The position numbers and the translations under genes are program-made. From Bacillus sp. FJAT-18017 (GTDB lineage: Bacteria; Bacillota; Bacilli; Bacillales; Cytobacillaceae), in NCBI RefSeq assembly GCF_001278805.1, contig NZ_CP012602.1, positions 3,197,501 to 3,261,500 on the forward strand: DNA of 64,000 nucleotides, read 5' to 3'. Each line of letters opens with the position of its first letter. Position 1 is the stretch's first letter. Of this stretch, positions 24,141 to 33,185 are shown piece after piece. The notes beneath the pieces were generated by a model. It had not been told where the DNA came from. It was given only the letters and a program-made list of their open reading frames with translations, and did no database searches.

Positions 24141-25808
24141 TTAAGCCTCCATGATGATTGGCAAAATCATCGGTCGGCGTTTTGTTTTTTCATAAAGGTA
24201 CTTGTTTAGGTCGTCCCTCATATCCTGCTTTAGACTTGTCCAGTCAAAGAAGTCTTTGGAAATTTTCTTCTCAACAATTTCCCTAACAAGTTTGGCTGAT
24301 TCCTCCATTAGCTTTTCGGATTCCCGCACATACACGAACCCTCTCGAGATAATTTCAGGCCCCGCCAGGATTTTTCTTTCTTTCCTTGAAAGCGTAACAA
24401 CAACAATCAATGTTCCATCCTGGGAAAGAAGCCTGCGGTCGCGAAGAACAATATTGCCAACATCGCCAACACCTATTCCATCAATCAGCACATTGCCTGA
24501 TGGTACTTTACCGCCTGGTACGAATTGGCCTTCTTTTACCTCAACGATTTCACCAATATCAGGAAGATAAATACTCTCTCGTGAGAGCCCGCACTCCCGG
24601 GCAACCTTCTCATGGGCTTTCAGCATACGGTACTCACCGTGCACAGGAATGAAAAGTTTTGGCTTCATGAGATTAATCATAAACTTCAACTCTTCCTGGC
24701 TGCCGTGGCTCGATACGTGGATCAGCTTCTTATTGGATACAACATTTGCTCCGGCCCGAAGAAGCATATCAACTGTCTTGGCTAGGAAAAGTTCGCTTCC
24801 CTTAAGTGTAGTCGCCGCGATGATAACTGTATCGCCTTCTTTGATATTGATAAGCTTATGAGACTTGCGAGCCATTTTCTGCAGACCTTCAAGTGGCTCT
24901 CCTTGTGAGCCTGTCATTAGGATGACAATTTTGTTATCCGGATAGTCGGAAATTTCCGATAGTTGGATAATCAAATCATCCGCTATCTCCAGATAACCAA
25001 GGTCAACTGCGATGTGATAAATACGTTCCAAGCTTTTTCCTACAACGGCGACCTTCCTGCCGGTTCTAGTTGCAGCATCGAAAATATGCTGGATCCGGTT
25101 AATATCAGAAGCAAAACAAGCTGCAATAAGACGCCCTGGTGCACTATAGAATGTATCGCACATTTCCCTTGCAACTTTAGATTCCGAAGTTGTGTAACCT
25201 GGTTTCTCAGCTTCGGTACTGTCGGAAAGAAGACACAGTACTCCCCGTTCACCAATTTCAGCCATCTTGCCGATTTCAGGCTTGTACATCCTGGTTGCAC
25301 CCTGATCAAACTTAAAATCACCCGTGTATACGACAGCTCCTTCCGTCGTGTTGACACAAATTCCAACCGAGCCGGGTATACTATGGTTCGTATTAAAAAA
25401 AGATACCGTCACACTTCCCATATCGACTACAGAGTCCGAATCAATTTCGATGAATTCAGTTTTTCCCCTGTATTCCTGTTCCTTTAGCTTCGCATTTGCA
25501 AGTGCCAATGTCAGCTCGGTCCCGTAAACAGGAACATTGATTTGCTTAAGGATATAGGATAGTGCCCCGATATGGTCCTCATGGCCATGTGTCAGGAAAA
25601 TAGCCTTTACCCTGTCTTTATTATCAATCAAGTAGGATATATCCGGGATGACGATATCAATGCCAAGCATTTCATCTTCAGGGAACATGAGGCCCGCATC
25701 GAGCACAAAAATATCCCTGTCCACTTCACACAGGAACATATTCTTCCCGATTTCTCCGACACCGCCTAGAGCGATTATCTTGATTGATTTATTCTTTTTC
25801 TTTCGCAA
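24141..25808 (-). CDS. rnjB: ribonuclease J2
   Basis: RNase J-type metallo-beta-lactamase/beta-CASP ribonuclease; RNase J2 forms a complex with RNase J1 in mRNA decay and 16S rRNA maturation. The zinc motif LTHGHEDHIG and later GTELTLALANAKL, TGSQGEPL and HVSSHGSQEEL (beta-CASP) are present. The frame is open to an ATG at 25925, but TTG at 25808 is chosen: AGGAGG lies nine bases upstream, and the resulting 555-residue protein begins with the RKKKNKSIKIIALGG typical of the family and has the B. subtilis RnjB length. It ends in a terminator. Confidence 0.93.
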   Translation of the reverse strand: MRKKKNKSIKIIALGGVGEIGKNMFLCEVDRDIFVLDAGLMFPEDEMLGIDIVIPDISYLIDNKDRVKAIFLTHGHEDHIGALSYILKQINVPVYGTELTLALANAKLKEQEYRGKTEFIEIDSDSVVDMGSVTVSFFNTNHSIPGSVGICVNTTEGAVVYTGDFKFDQGATRMYKPEIGKMAEIGERGVLCLLSDSTEAEKPGYTTSESKVAREMCDTFYSAPGRLIAACFASDINRIQHIFDAATRTGRKVAVVGKSLERIYHIAVDLGYLEIADDLIIQLSEISDYPDNKIVILMTGSQGEPLEGLQKMARKSHKLINIKEGDTVIIAATTLKGSELFLAKTVDMLLRAGANVVSNKKLIHVSSHGSQEELKFMINLMKPKLFIPVHGEYRMLKAHEKVARECGLSRESIYLPDIGEIVEVKEGQFVPGGKVPSGNVLIDGIGVGDVGNIVLRDRRLLSQDGTLIVVVTLSRKERKILAGPEIISRGFVYVRESEKLMEESAKLVREIVEKKISKDFFDWTSLKQDMRDDLNKYLYEKTKRRPMILPIIMEA

Positions 25809-25925
25809 TTTCTGTTTCCTCCTATGGTGATTTGCCGACCTTAGATCAGTTACTCCCATTATACTTGAAGTCTGAAATTCATTACAACCATATTCACCTG
25901 CCTGCGGCTCATTAAGATTAGTCAT

Positions 25926-26440
25926 GGTTTTTTAAAAACGTTGATTCACACCTCTGCGAAGACAAGCGAACGAGAATAATCATCGTGGATACTCTGGGGA
26001 AATTCCAAGAATGATTTCAAAGAAGAAGTGGTTCTTTGCGAGATTAGAGGCGTTCTTTGATTGTTACGAGAACGTTTTTTTGCTGGACTCGATGCGGTTG
26101 CCAATTTAAGCTGTTGGGGGCAATAAGTATTTTTGGCAAAAACACCGGTCTCCGCCTTGAAAAGGTATCAAGTGCATTTTGTTGGCAAGTTATGCGCAAA
26201 AAGCAATTTCTAGTACACTTCGATGCTGCTGAATCAGCATGAAAAGAAATATGAAGTACAACCCGAAGCAGTTAAAAAAGTGTCTTGTCCTGGAATTGCG
26301 GGGTCTCCCATACCTTATACCGATTTTCCCATACCTTTCAATATCTTAGGTTCTTTGCGAAAAATCCGCATTAACAGTATTTTTCGTCCGTGCTTCCTAT
26401 AAAACGATATTAAAATTATATCTATATTCCATTTCACTTA
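25926..26440. other. gene-free region between dapA and rnjB
   Basis: About 515 bases without a credible gene. The only things noted are an 11-bp direct repeat (26306-26316 and 26327-26337), a repeated GGTTCTTTGCGA (26030 and 26348 regions), and a minus-strand TATAAT near 26415-26420 that could belong to the rnjB promoter. A 61-codon plus-strand frame here has a TTG start, no ribosome-binding site and no recognisable family. Confidence 0.5.
26306..26337. repeat. 11-bp direct repeat, 21-bp period, upstream of rnjB
   Basis: TCCCATACCTT occurs at 26306-26316 and again at 26327-26337, exactly two helical turns apart. This spacing is typical of tandem protein-binding half-sites, but no known regulator is matched. 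Confidence 0.6.
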
Positions 26441-26492
26441 AAAAAGCTGCCCGGTTAGGTCGATTTTCAAGGACCTGACAGGACAGCTTTTC
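26441..26492 (-). terminator. intrinsic terminator after dapA
   Basis: Long hairpin: outer stem AAAAGCTGTCC / GGGCAGCTTTT, inner stem CAGGTC / GACCTA, followed by T on the minus strand. It begins about 20 bases after the dapA stop codon. Confidence 0.8.
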
Positions 26493-26510
26493 ACAAATTA
26501 TTTTAGAACA

Positions 26511-27392
26511 TTATAACGGCTGATGGATACCCAAAAGCCCTGAAAGAAATACTCTTTCCTCAGCGTTTAGAGGAACGAGTGGAAGCCTTACAGATCCAAC
26601 ATCCAGCCCTTTCAGTTGAAGGGCAGTCTTAACCGGTGCTGGGTTTGGAGCTGCAAACAATCCAATCATTAGTGGAAGAAGCTGTTGATGGAGTTCCGCG
26701 GCCCGTTTTGTATCATTCGCTAAAAAGGCTTGAACCATTTCCTGCATTTCATTGCCTATAATATGGGACGCAACCGAAATAACTCCACTTCCCCCAATTG
26801 CAAGGACAGGAAGCGCAAGGCCATCATCGCCGCTATACAGATAGAAATCATCCCGTGTAGCGGAAATAATTTTTGTCATAGCATTCAAATCACCACTTGC
26901 TTCCTTAACCGCAAAGATATTCGGAATCTCGGACAAGCGAATGATTGTCTCAGGAGCGATATTAATGGAAGTACGGCCCGGAATATTATAAATCATAACA
27001 GGAAGTGCTGTGTTTTCAGCGATAGCTTTGAAATGCTGGTAAAGGCCTTCCTGGTTCGGTTTGTTATAATACGGGGCAACTGCCATAATGCCGTCGACAC
27101 CGGCCTGTTCTGCTTTCTTTGTCATTTCAATGGATTGGTAGGTATTGTTGCTGCCAGTCCCAGCTACAACAGGAACACGTCCTGCTACAGTTTTTACAGT
27201 ATGTGCGAATAAAGCCAGCTTTTCTTCCTTGGACAAGGTTGGCGACTCGCCGGTTGTTCCGGAAACGACAAGCGATTCGGTCCCATTGTCAATCAGATGA
27301 TTGATTAGCTGGGTTGTTTTTGGAAAATCTATATGTCCCTTCTTATCAAAGGGGGTTACCATTGCGGTTGAAACTCGGCCTAAATTAATCAT
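26511..27392 (-). CDS. dapA: 4-hydroxy-tetrahydrodipicolinate synthase
   Basis: DapA condenses pyruvate with aspartate semialdehyde, the branch point to diaminopimelate, lysine and dipicolinate. The 293-residue TIM barrel has SGTTGESPTL near residues 44-53, the catalytic Tyr135 in IYNIPGRT and the Schiff-base Lys163 in FAVKEASGD. ATG at 27392 has AAAAGGACAGGTG upstream. It is the last gene of the dpaA-dpaB-asd-dapG-dapA series, 97 bases after dapG, and ends in a terminator. Confidence 0.97.
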   Translation of the reverse strand: MINLGRVSTAMVTPFDKKGHIDFPKTTQLINHLIDNGTESLVVSGTTGESPTLSKEEKLALFAHTVKTVAGRVPVVAGTGSNNTYQSIEMTKKAEQAGVDGIMAVAPYYNKPNQEGLYQHFKAIAENTALPVMIYNIPGRTSINIAPETIIRLSEIPNIFAVKEASGDLNAMTKIISATRDDFYLYSGDDGLALPVLAIGGSGVISVASHIIGNEMQEMVQAFLANDTKRAAELHQQLLPLMIGLFAAPNPAPVKTALQLKGLDVGSVRLPLVPLNAEERVFLSGLLGIHQPL

Positions 27393-27489
27393 TTACCCAT
27401 TTCACCTGTCCTTTTTTATTAGTTTGGCAGGCTCGGTACCCGCCTGGCTAAGGATACTAGCCTTTTATACAAGGCCAGACAGGCACTGT

Positions 27490-28737
27490 TTAAAATATGC
27501 CCGGATGTTCATATTCAGTTTTCTCATTATCAAGTCCAAAAGCATCATGGAGTGCGTTTACAGCCTTTACTAAGTCCTCCTGCTTGACAAGCACCCAAAT
27601 TGTCGTATGGCTGTCGGCGGATTGAAGGATCCTGATGCCTTTTCCTGTCAATGCTGTCACAATTTTTGCGGTTACACCCGGTACGCCTGCCATGCCTGCA
27701 CCGACTACGGAAACCTTTGCGCAGCCACGTTCGACAATTGGCTCATGGCCAATTGAATTAAGCACTTCGATTGCCTTGCCGGCAGAATCCTCAGACACAG
27801 TATATACGACCCCTACCGGCGATATGTTAATAAAATCCACCGAAATTCGCTCATTTGCCATTGCCTTGAAAACCTCGGCCTGGAGATTGTATTGGTCCTT
27901 TTTCGCATTTACCCTAATTTGCGTAACATGCGGGACATGGGCAATACCCGTAACGGGACGCTCTTTTATATCAGCTCCCGCCACTGAACGAACTTGGCCA
28001 GTTACAAGTGTACCCGGCCCATCGGAATAAGTCGATCGAATCCGCATAGGGACTTTTGCCTGCATCGCTATCTCAACTGCTCGGGGATGGATGACTTTTG
28101 CACCCTGATAAGCCATATTGCAAACCTCTGTGTATGTTACCACAGGCAATGGCCTCGCATGCTCGGCAATCCTTGGGTCTGCGGTCATGATACCTTCTAC
28201 ATCGGTAAAAATATCTATCCATTCTGCATTCAGAGCCGCACCTAATGCGGCTGCGGATGTATCACTGCCACCCCTGCCAATGGTGGTTACATCACCATTT
28301 TCTGCTGCGCCCTGAAAGCCTGCTACTACTGCGACATCTGCATCCTGAAGTTCTTCAATTAGCCTTTCGCAGTTCATCTCAATTATTTTTGCATTAGTAT
28401 GATCATCGTTTGTCCGGAAGCCGGCCTGTGCGCCATTTAAGGAAACTGCCTTCATTCCTGAATCGAGGAGCATGGAAGTAAAAACAATGCTTGAAATTAC
28501 TTCCCCACAGGCAAGGAGCATATCGACCTCGCGGCGGCTCATTTTACCAAGATTCTCGCCAGCCAGGGACAATAACGTGTCCGTTGCATATGGCTCCCCT
28601 TTTCGGCCCATTGCCGATACGACAACAACGACTTTATAGCCTTCAGATAGGGCCGTCTCTATATGTTTCTTGGCTTGAAGCCTGTTTTCTTCATTTCTGA
28701 CGGAGGTACCGCCAAACTTCTGTACAATTACTTTCAT
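27490..28737 (-). CDS. dapG: aspartate kinase I (DapG type)
   Basis: Aspartokinase catalysing ATP-dependent phosphorylation of aspartate, the first step to diaminopimelate, lysine, methionine and threonine. In B. subtilis the DapG isozyme is inhibited by diaminopimelate. 415 residues: kinase domain starting VQKFGGTSVRN; the GGSDTSAAALGAALNA catalytic loop; and two C-terminal ACT domains (ITQIRVNAKKDQ and SVVGAGMAGVPG). The C-terminus is about ten residues longer than in B. subtilis. ATG at 28737 follows GGGGTGCAGGA. It is 25 bases downstream of asd, in the same transcript. Confidence 0.95.
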   Translation of the reverse strand: MKVIVQKFGGTSVRNEENRLQAKKHIETALSEGYKVVVVVSAMGRKGEPYATDTLLSLAGENLGKMSRREVDMLLACGEVISSIVFTSMLLDSGMKAVSLNGAQAGFRTNDDHTNAKIIEMNCERLIEELQDADVAVVAGFQGAAENGDVTTIGRGGSDTSAAALGAALNAEWIDIFTDVEGIMTADPRIAEHARPLPVVTYTEVCNMAYQGAKVIHPRAVEIAMQAKVPMRIRSTYSDGPGTLVTGQVRSVAGADIKERPVTGIAHVPHVTQIRVNAKKDQYNLQAEVFKAMANERISVDFINISPVGVVYTVSEDSAGKAIEVLNSIGHEPIVERGCAKVSVVGAGMAGVPGVTAKIVTALTGKGIRILQSADSHTTIWVLVKQEDLVKAVNALHDAFGLDNEKTEYEHPGIF

Positions 28738-28762
28738 TCCTGCACCCCAAAAATGGTATGAA

Positions 28763-29818
28763 TTATTTCGCTGTTACGACTCCCAGCCTGATTAAGCTTT
28801 CTGCAATCTGGACAGAATTCCAGGCAGCGCCTTTCAGCAAGTTATCTGATACAACCCACATATGGAAGCCATTATCGTTGTCAAGATCTTTGCGGACCCT
28901 GCCGACGAAGACATCATTTTTGCCAACACAATCAGCAGGCATTGGATAGATTTGGTTCGCAGGGTCATCCTGGAGGACCACTCCTGGTGCATCACTCAAT
29001 AGTTCCCTGATTTCTGCAGCGGTAACCCTTTCAGACTCAATTTCAAAATAAACCGATTCTGAATGGCCTACTTCTACTGGAAGCCTGACGCACGTTGCCG
29101 CAACCTGAAGGCTTGTATCATGCATTATTTTCTTCGTTTCATTTATCATTTTCAATTCTTCAAATGTAAACCCGTTATCTTCGAATTTATCGATTTGCGG
29201 AATGGCGTTGAACGCGATTTGATAGTGCTTATCACTCGCCTTGACAGGAAGTACTTTAGGTTCAAAATCCTTGCCTTCAATGATAGCCTTTGTCTCTTCC
29301 CTTAATTCTTCTATAGCAGCAGCCCCGGCACCTGAAACGGCCTGATAGGTAGAAACAATGATTTTTTTAAGTCCGAACTTTTTGCGGATAGGTTCTAATG
29401 CAACAACCATCTGGATTGTCGAGCAATTCGGATTGGCAATGATTCCTTTGTGTGTATGGACATCCTCTTCATTAACTTCGGGAACGACGAGCGGCACTTC
29501 AAGATCCATCCTGAATGCACTCGTATTGTCAATTACCACTGCCCCGCGCTTAGCTGCTTCAGGAGCCAATTCCTTTGATACGCTGCCACCTGCACTGAAT
29601 AAAGCAATGTCTATCCCTTCAAAGCTTTCCGGCTTTGCTTCCTGGACTGTATGCTCCACATCATTAACAGTTATTTTTTTGCCTGCAGACCTGGATGATG
29701 AAAGCAGGACAAGTTTTTTTATCGGGAAGTCCCTCTTTACTAGTGTCTCAATCATTTGCTGGCCAACTGCGCCTGTTGCGCCTACTACAGCAACTGTAAA
29801 TCCATTTTGTCCATTCAT
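28763..29818 (-). CDS. asd: aspartate-semialdehyde dehydrogenase
   Basis: Asd reduces aspartyl phosphate to aspartate semialdehyde with NADPH, after DapG and before DapA. 351 residues: the NADP-binding GATGAVGQQM at residues 14-23, the catalytic Cys in ANPNCSTIQ near residue 131, GAGAAAIEEL, and the active-site His in VEVGHSE. ATG at 29818 follows GGAAGGAG. It lies after the dpaB terminator, so it probably has its own promoter in the 195-bp spacer, though none is obvious. Confidence 0.97.
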   Translation of the reverse strand: MNGQNGFTVAVVGATGAVGQQMIETLVKRDFPIKKLVLLSSSRSAGKKITVNDVEHTVQEAKPESFEGIDIALFSAGGSVSKELAPEAAKRGAVVIDNTSAFRMDLEVPLVVPEVNEEDVHTHKGIIANPNCSTIQMVVALEPIRKKFGLKKIIVSTYQAVSGAGAAAIEELREETKAIIEGKDFEPKVLPVKASDKHYQIAFNAIPQIDKFEDNGFTFEELKMINETKKIMHDTSLQVAATCVRLPVEVGHSESVYFEIESERVTAAEIRELLSDAPGVVLQDDPANQIYPMPADCVGKNDVFVGRVRKDLDNDNGFHMWVVSDNLLKGAAWNSVQIAESLIRLGVVTAK

Positions 29819-29907
29819 ACTTACCGAAGACTCCTTCCGTCAAAACATATCCTGATATATTATTCCATGTGGGAATGTTCATTGGGATATTTCATCCCTC
29901 CCATATG

Positions 29908-29937
29908 TATAAAAGAGCAGCGGGCAAAAGCCCGCTG
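29908..29937 (-). terminator. intrinsic terminator after dpaB
   Basis: Perfect 8-bp stem CAGCGGGC / GCCCGCTG with a TTTT loop, then CTCTTTTAT on the minus strand. It separates the mother-cell dpaAB transcript from asd. Confidence 0.85.
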
Positions 29938-30013
29938 ATGCTTTTCTACATTTTAACACATTCCCTTGCTAATGAAAGACTTAAAAGCTATAAGATTCCG
30001 CAAAAAACATTTT

Positions 30014-30607
30014 TCAGTCAAGATATCGTTCTACAAGGACTGGCTGGAGCTGTTTACCATCAAGCGCTGCCTCAACAGTCTCTTTTAATTGCACCATCCT
30101 TGCGACCATAGAGTTTGGTTTATTAACAGGATCATCCTGACCAAACGGTATGAAGTATATATGTTTAGATGACATTAGCCTCATTAGATTGACGCCATTC
30201 AAACCAAGGGCATCATTCGTCGATATTCCAAGAATGATTGGTTTTTGGTTTCTAAGCGTAGCTTTTGCTGCCATAAGAACAGGAGAATCATTGATTGCAT
30301 TGGCGAATTTGCTCATGGAAACACCGGTCATAGGTGCGATGACCATGCAGTCCAGCGGGTATTTTGGCCCGAGTGGTTCGGCCTTTACAATCGAATCGAT
30401 TGCTTCATTTCCTGTTGCCTGAACAATCTTCTCTATCCAATCCTCACCTTTGCCAAACCGGGTGTCTGTGTTTTTTACGGTAAATGTAACTATTGGAATA
30501 ACTTCAGCACCTTCTTTGACTAGTTTTTCTATTTCCGGGAACACCTCGTCATACGTACAGTGAGAACCAGTAAGGCCAAAGCCAATTCTTTTACCTTTCA
30601 ATTTCAT
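30014..30607 (-). CDS. dpaB: dipicolinate synthase subunit B
   Basis: Flavoprotein-like subunit B of dipicolinate synthase (SpoVFB), which with DpaA converts hydroxy-tetrahydrodipicolinate to the spore core chelator dipicolinic acid in the mother cell. 197 residues with a PPC decarboxylase/flavoprotein fold: GFGLTGSHCTYDEV near residues 9-22, VIAPMTGVSMSKFANAINDS, and GLNGVNLMRLM. Its ATG (30605-30607) overlaps the dpaA stop in an ATGA arrangement, so translation is coupled. A terminator follows. Confidence 0.97.
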   Translation of the reverse strand: MKLKGKRIGFGLTGSHCTYDEVFPEIEKLVKEGAEVIPIVTFTVKNTDTRFGKGEDWIEKIVQATGNEAIDSIVKAEPLGPKYPLDCMVIAPMTGVSMSKFANAINDSPVLMAAKATLRNQKPIILGISTNDALGLNGVNLMRLMSSKHIYFIPFGQDDPVNKPNSMVARMVQLKETVEAALDGKQLQPVLVERYLD

Positions 30608-31506
30608 GTTGCTTTCCCCTTTCGATTCTGTAAGTCAACCTGGAGGAGCTGCGAGAGTACGTTCGCTAATATTTGTCCAGCAGTCTTTGGTGCGACTATG
30701 CCTGGAAGGCCCGGAGCGAGCATTGCTTTAATCCCGCGCTTTTCAGCGTAGCGGAAATCTGTGCCGCCTGGTTTTGATGCAAGGTCGATAATTAAGGTAT
30801 GTGAGGCCATTTTAGAAATAACCGAAGCACTGACAATCTGGTGAGGAATTGTATTAATAACGATGTCGGCATCTCGAATTTCTTTTTCTATTTCCGAGAG
30901 GTGAAAAGGAATGAGGCCCATCTCAGTAATCCTCGCCAAATGCTCGGACTTCCTCGCGCCTGTCTTCACTTTTGCACCAAGTACATGAAATGTCCTCGCT
31001 ACACTCATACCGGTACGCCCAAAACCAAGTACGACAACATTTGAGCCATGGATAGTAAAATCTGTATGCTGGATGGCCATCATGATGGTACCTTCAACTG
31101 TAGGTATCGAATTGTATATAGCCACGTCATCCCGTTCAAACAAAAGAACAAGGCGCCGTTTTGCTTTTTTAATAATTCCTGTTAAATAACCATTTGTTAT
31201 CCCCGAGTATATCGTGCATGTTTCAGGCGTTTTAGCTAGGATTTCTTCGGTCAGGACAACCTGTTCATTTGAGAAAATAGTTTCAACCTGCCCATCCATG
31301 CTCGTTCCCGATACAGGTAAAATAAGAGCATCGACGGCTGAAAAATCGGCTTCACCTATTTTTTCTTTTTGCGCTCCAGTAAAGGCATGGTCCAATTGTT
31401 CAAACCCGACTAATAGTAATTTAGCATCCAGTTCCGTTAGTTTTCTGATGATTTCCAACTGCCTGGCATCGCCGCCAATAATGGCTATCTGCATCCCTGT
31501 CAGCAT
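30604..31506 (-). CDS. dpaA: dipicolinate synthase subunit A
   Basis: NAD(P)-binding subunit A of dipicolinate synthase (SpoVFA), 300 residues. Nucleotide-binding motifs: IAIIGGDARQLEI at the N-terminus and the Rossmann loop VVLGFGRTGMSVA near residues 152-164. A GTG at 31518 would lengthen it by four residues but is itself part of the GAAGGTG ribosome-binding site. The ATG at 31506 gives the MLTGMQIAIIGG start seen in Bacillus. A sigma-K-like promoter is suggested at 31572-31600. Confidence 0.95.
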   Translation of the reverse strand: MLTGMQIAIIGGDARQLEIIRKLTELDAKLLLVGFEQLDHAFTGAQKEKIGEADFSAVDALILPVSGTSMDGQVETIFSNEQVVLTEEILAKTPETCTIYSGITNGYLTGIIKKAKRRLVLLFERDDVAIYNSIPTVEGTIMMAIQHTDFTIHGSNVVVLGFGRTGMSVARTFHVLGAKVKTGARKSEHLARITEMGLIPFHLSEIEKEIRDADIVINTIPHQIVSASVISKMASHTLIIDLASKPGGTDFRYAEKRGIKAMLAPGLPGIVAPKTAGQILANVLSQLLQVDLQNRKGKAT

Positions 31507-31571
31507 GAAACACTTCACCTTCTTTGTTTACAGATTCCTTTTCAATTCTATGCCCAATGCAGGCTACTTGA

Positions 31572-31600
31572 CATTTTATGTTGATGGGTTGAAATGGGTG
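31572..31600 (-). promoter_or_regulatory. candidate sigma-K promoter of dpaAB
   Basis: Minus-strand CACC (-35, around 31597-31600) and CATAAAATG (-10, 31572-31580) about 17 bases apart fit the sigma-K pattern AC...CATAnnnTA except for the last base. The dpa (spoVF) operon is a known sigma-K operon. Confidence 0.35.
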
Positions 31601-31643
31601 AAAATAATCCGTGCTCTACATAACGGAAAAGGGCTTTAATACA

Positions 31644-31671
31644 TTAAAAGCCTCCGCTTGTATGCGGAGGC
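31644..31671 (-). terminator. intrinsic terminator after ymxH
   Basis: Perfect 8-bp stem GCCTCCGC / GCGGAGGC followed by TTTT on the minus strand, 25 bases after the ymxH stop. T-rich sequence on the other side could allow bidirectional use. Confidence 0.85.
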
Positions 31672-31695
31672 CATTTCCTTTTTTTATTTGTATGC

Positions 31696-31944
31696 CTAAT
31701 CTTCTTCACGTCCGGGGATATCTATAATAATCATATCGGCACCGATCTTTTTAATATGCTTCCATTGAACCCGAACTTCCTCACCCTGTTTCCGGAAGCC
31801 AAACCATTTTAATGATGGGATGAGCAACGCCTGAATTTGTCCGGTCTGCTCATTAATTTCAAGATCCGTCTGCCCGAGGACTCCCAGCCTCTCCGCTTTT
31901 TTGACATCCACTATTTCCTTGCCGCTTAATTCACTTAGCCTCAT
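31696..31944 (-). CDS. ymxH: YlmC/YmxH family sporulation-associated PRC-barrel protein
   Basis: Small PRC-barrel-like protein, 82 residues, of the YlmC/YmxH family conserved in spore formers; exact function unknown. It reads MRLSELSGKEIVDV at the start, has GVLGQTDLEINEQTGQI in the middle, and ends with an acidic GREED. ATG at 31944 follows AGGGGG. In B. subtilis ymxH directly follows mlpA (ymxG); here a Lon-like protease gene lies between them. Confidence 0.9.
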   Translation of the reverse strand: MRLSELSGKEIVDVKKAERLGVLGQTDLEINEQTGQIQALLIPSLKWFGFRKQGEEVRVQWKHIKKIGADMIIIDIPGREED

Positions 31945-32155
31945 GCCCTTAATCCCCCTGTCAGTCCTTTTTATTAGTTTATAGGGTTTTAAAGCAAATA
32001 GACTATCTTTCGGAAAACAGGCTATTGATATAGCACTTAATTCCTTACTGATGCAGGAGGATTACTTTTAAAATATGGACCTTCTCTAATGGAACAACAA
32101 AGGGAGCGTCCTAGCAGCCATGTACACAAGCATCCGAGTCCAAAGTGCATTTCTT

Positions 32156-33052
32156 TTATTTTTCATTATTAATTTCTTTTGTGATTTTAACAGCTTCATC
32201 AACATTCCGAACACCGATTATTTTAATTGAGAGATTTAACTTATCTTTAATTTCGTTTGCTTCTGTAAGATTTGAATATGGGATAATAACATGGGTGAAT
32301 TTATTCTCGCTTGCAATCCGAACCTTTTCTTCTATGTGCCCGACATACTCTACTTTCCCAGTTTTAGTAATTGCTCCTGTAATGCCAATTGGCACGTCAT
32401 TATGAATTTCCTTCTGTGCTAAAATGCTAGAAAGCACTAGTCCTAAGCCGGCACTATCACCTGTCGAGTTTTCCCGACTTAAAAATTCATCAATAACCGG
32501 TTTCCTTGTTTTTAAATACGCTGAAACATTCTCAGACATTTGTTCAAACGCATGTTTACGAATGCCAATAAATTCAAAGACAGCTAAGTTTTTGCTTTTG
32601 TACCGTTCCGGATTCGTGACAGGTATTATTTCATAATAGGTTTCCTTTTGGTTGTGAGTAAACATTTCACGTACCTCTTGTTCGTTTTCAACATCACCCA
32701 TTTGTACAACACTTACTCCCAAGAGAAATATACCAGTCCCTTTAATTATTTCCTCTGGCTCATGATAACCTGTAACGATATATTGAAGTTCATCAAGCAG
32801 TACAATTGGAAACTCGTAAATTAACAATAGAAAGGATACAACTGCCGAAAACACAAAGATGTGTTTGGAAATACGTATTTTCCTAATAAAAAATAAAAAT
32901 ATTATGAAGACTACACTCATTAAAAAAAGTACACATATCAAGTGACTACCTGAGATGAAACCCATAAAATAAAAATATAATTCATTTAAATAAACAAGAA
33001 TTGTTACTGCAAAGGGTAAATTCTCATACTTTTCTTCGAATTCGCTTCTCAT
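32156..33052 (-). CDS. membrane-anchored Lon-like serine protease (S16-type domain)
   Basis: 298 residues. Three hydrophobic segments at about residues 12-33, 36-56 and 64-88 form a membrane anchor; a middle region of unknown fold follows; the C-terminal 110 residues resemble the Lon proteolytic domain. The catalytic Ser200 is in GDSAGLGL and Lys243 in VGHIEEKVRIA. The Ser-Lys distance of 43 equals that of Escherichia coli Lon (679-722), and GITGAITKTGKVEYVG is typical Lon sequence. There is no ATPase domain, as in YlbL-like proteins, but no PDZ domain is seen. The gene interrupts the mlpA-ymxH pair, looks more AT-rich than its neighbours and has a promoter candidate at 33127-33155. Confidence 0.82.
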   Translation of the reverse strand: MRSEFEEKYENLPFAVTILVYLNELYFYFMGFISGSHLICVLFLMSVVFIIFLFFIRKIRISKHIFVFSAVVSFLLLIYEFPIVLLDELQYIVTGYHEPEEIIKGTGIFLLGVSVVQMGDVENEQEVREMFTHNQKETYYEIIPVTNPERYKSKNLAVFEFIGIRKHAFEQMSENVSAYLKTRKPVIDEFLSRENSTGDSAGLGLVLSSILAQKEIHNDVPIGITGAITKTGKVEYVGHIEEKVRIASENKFTHVIIPYSNLTEANEIKDKLNLSIKIIGVRNVDEAVKITKEINNEK

Positions 33053-33126
33053 TACCCACCCCCTATCCTAAGCTTCCTTTATAAACCCTCAAAAAACGAA
33101 ATAATTGAATTTTTATTATTGCGACA

Positions 33127-33155
33127 ATTATATTTTACCACTTCTTCCCTTATAA
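33127..33155 (-). promoter_or_regulatory. putative sigma-A promoter of the Lon-like protease gene
   Basis: Minus-strand TTATAA (33150-33155) - 17 bases - TATAAT (33127-33132), 75 bases upstream of the ATG and after the mlpA terminator, so the gene appears to be an independent transcription unit. Confidence 0.5.
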
Positions 33156-33185
33156 ATGGAACAGCCTTGGTATTCTTATTATTAT

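Noticed and set aside
25809..25925. 39-codon N-terminal extension of rnjB
   Set aside because: No ribosome-binding site at the upstream ATG and no agreement with RNase J N-termini.
26057..26242. 61-codon plus-strand frame between rnjB and dapA
   Set aside because: TTG start without a ribosome-binding site, no recognisable family, composition like the surrounding non-coding DNA.
28738..28762. Lysine riboswitch before the aspartokinase gene
   Set aside because: Only 25 bases separate asd from dapG; there is no room for the aptamer.
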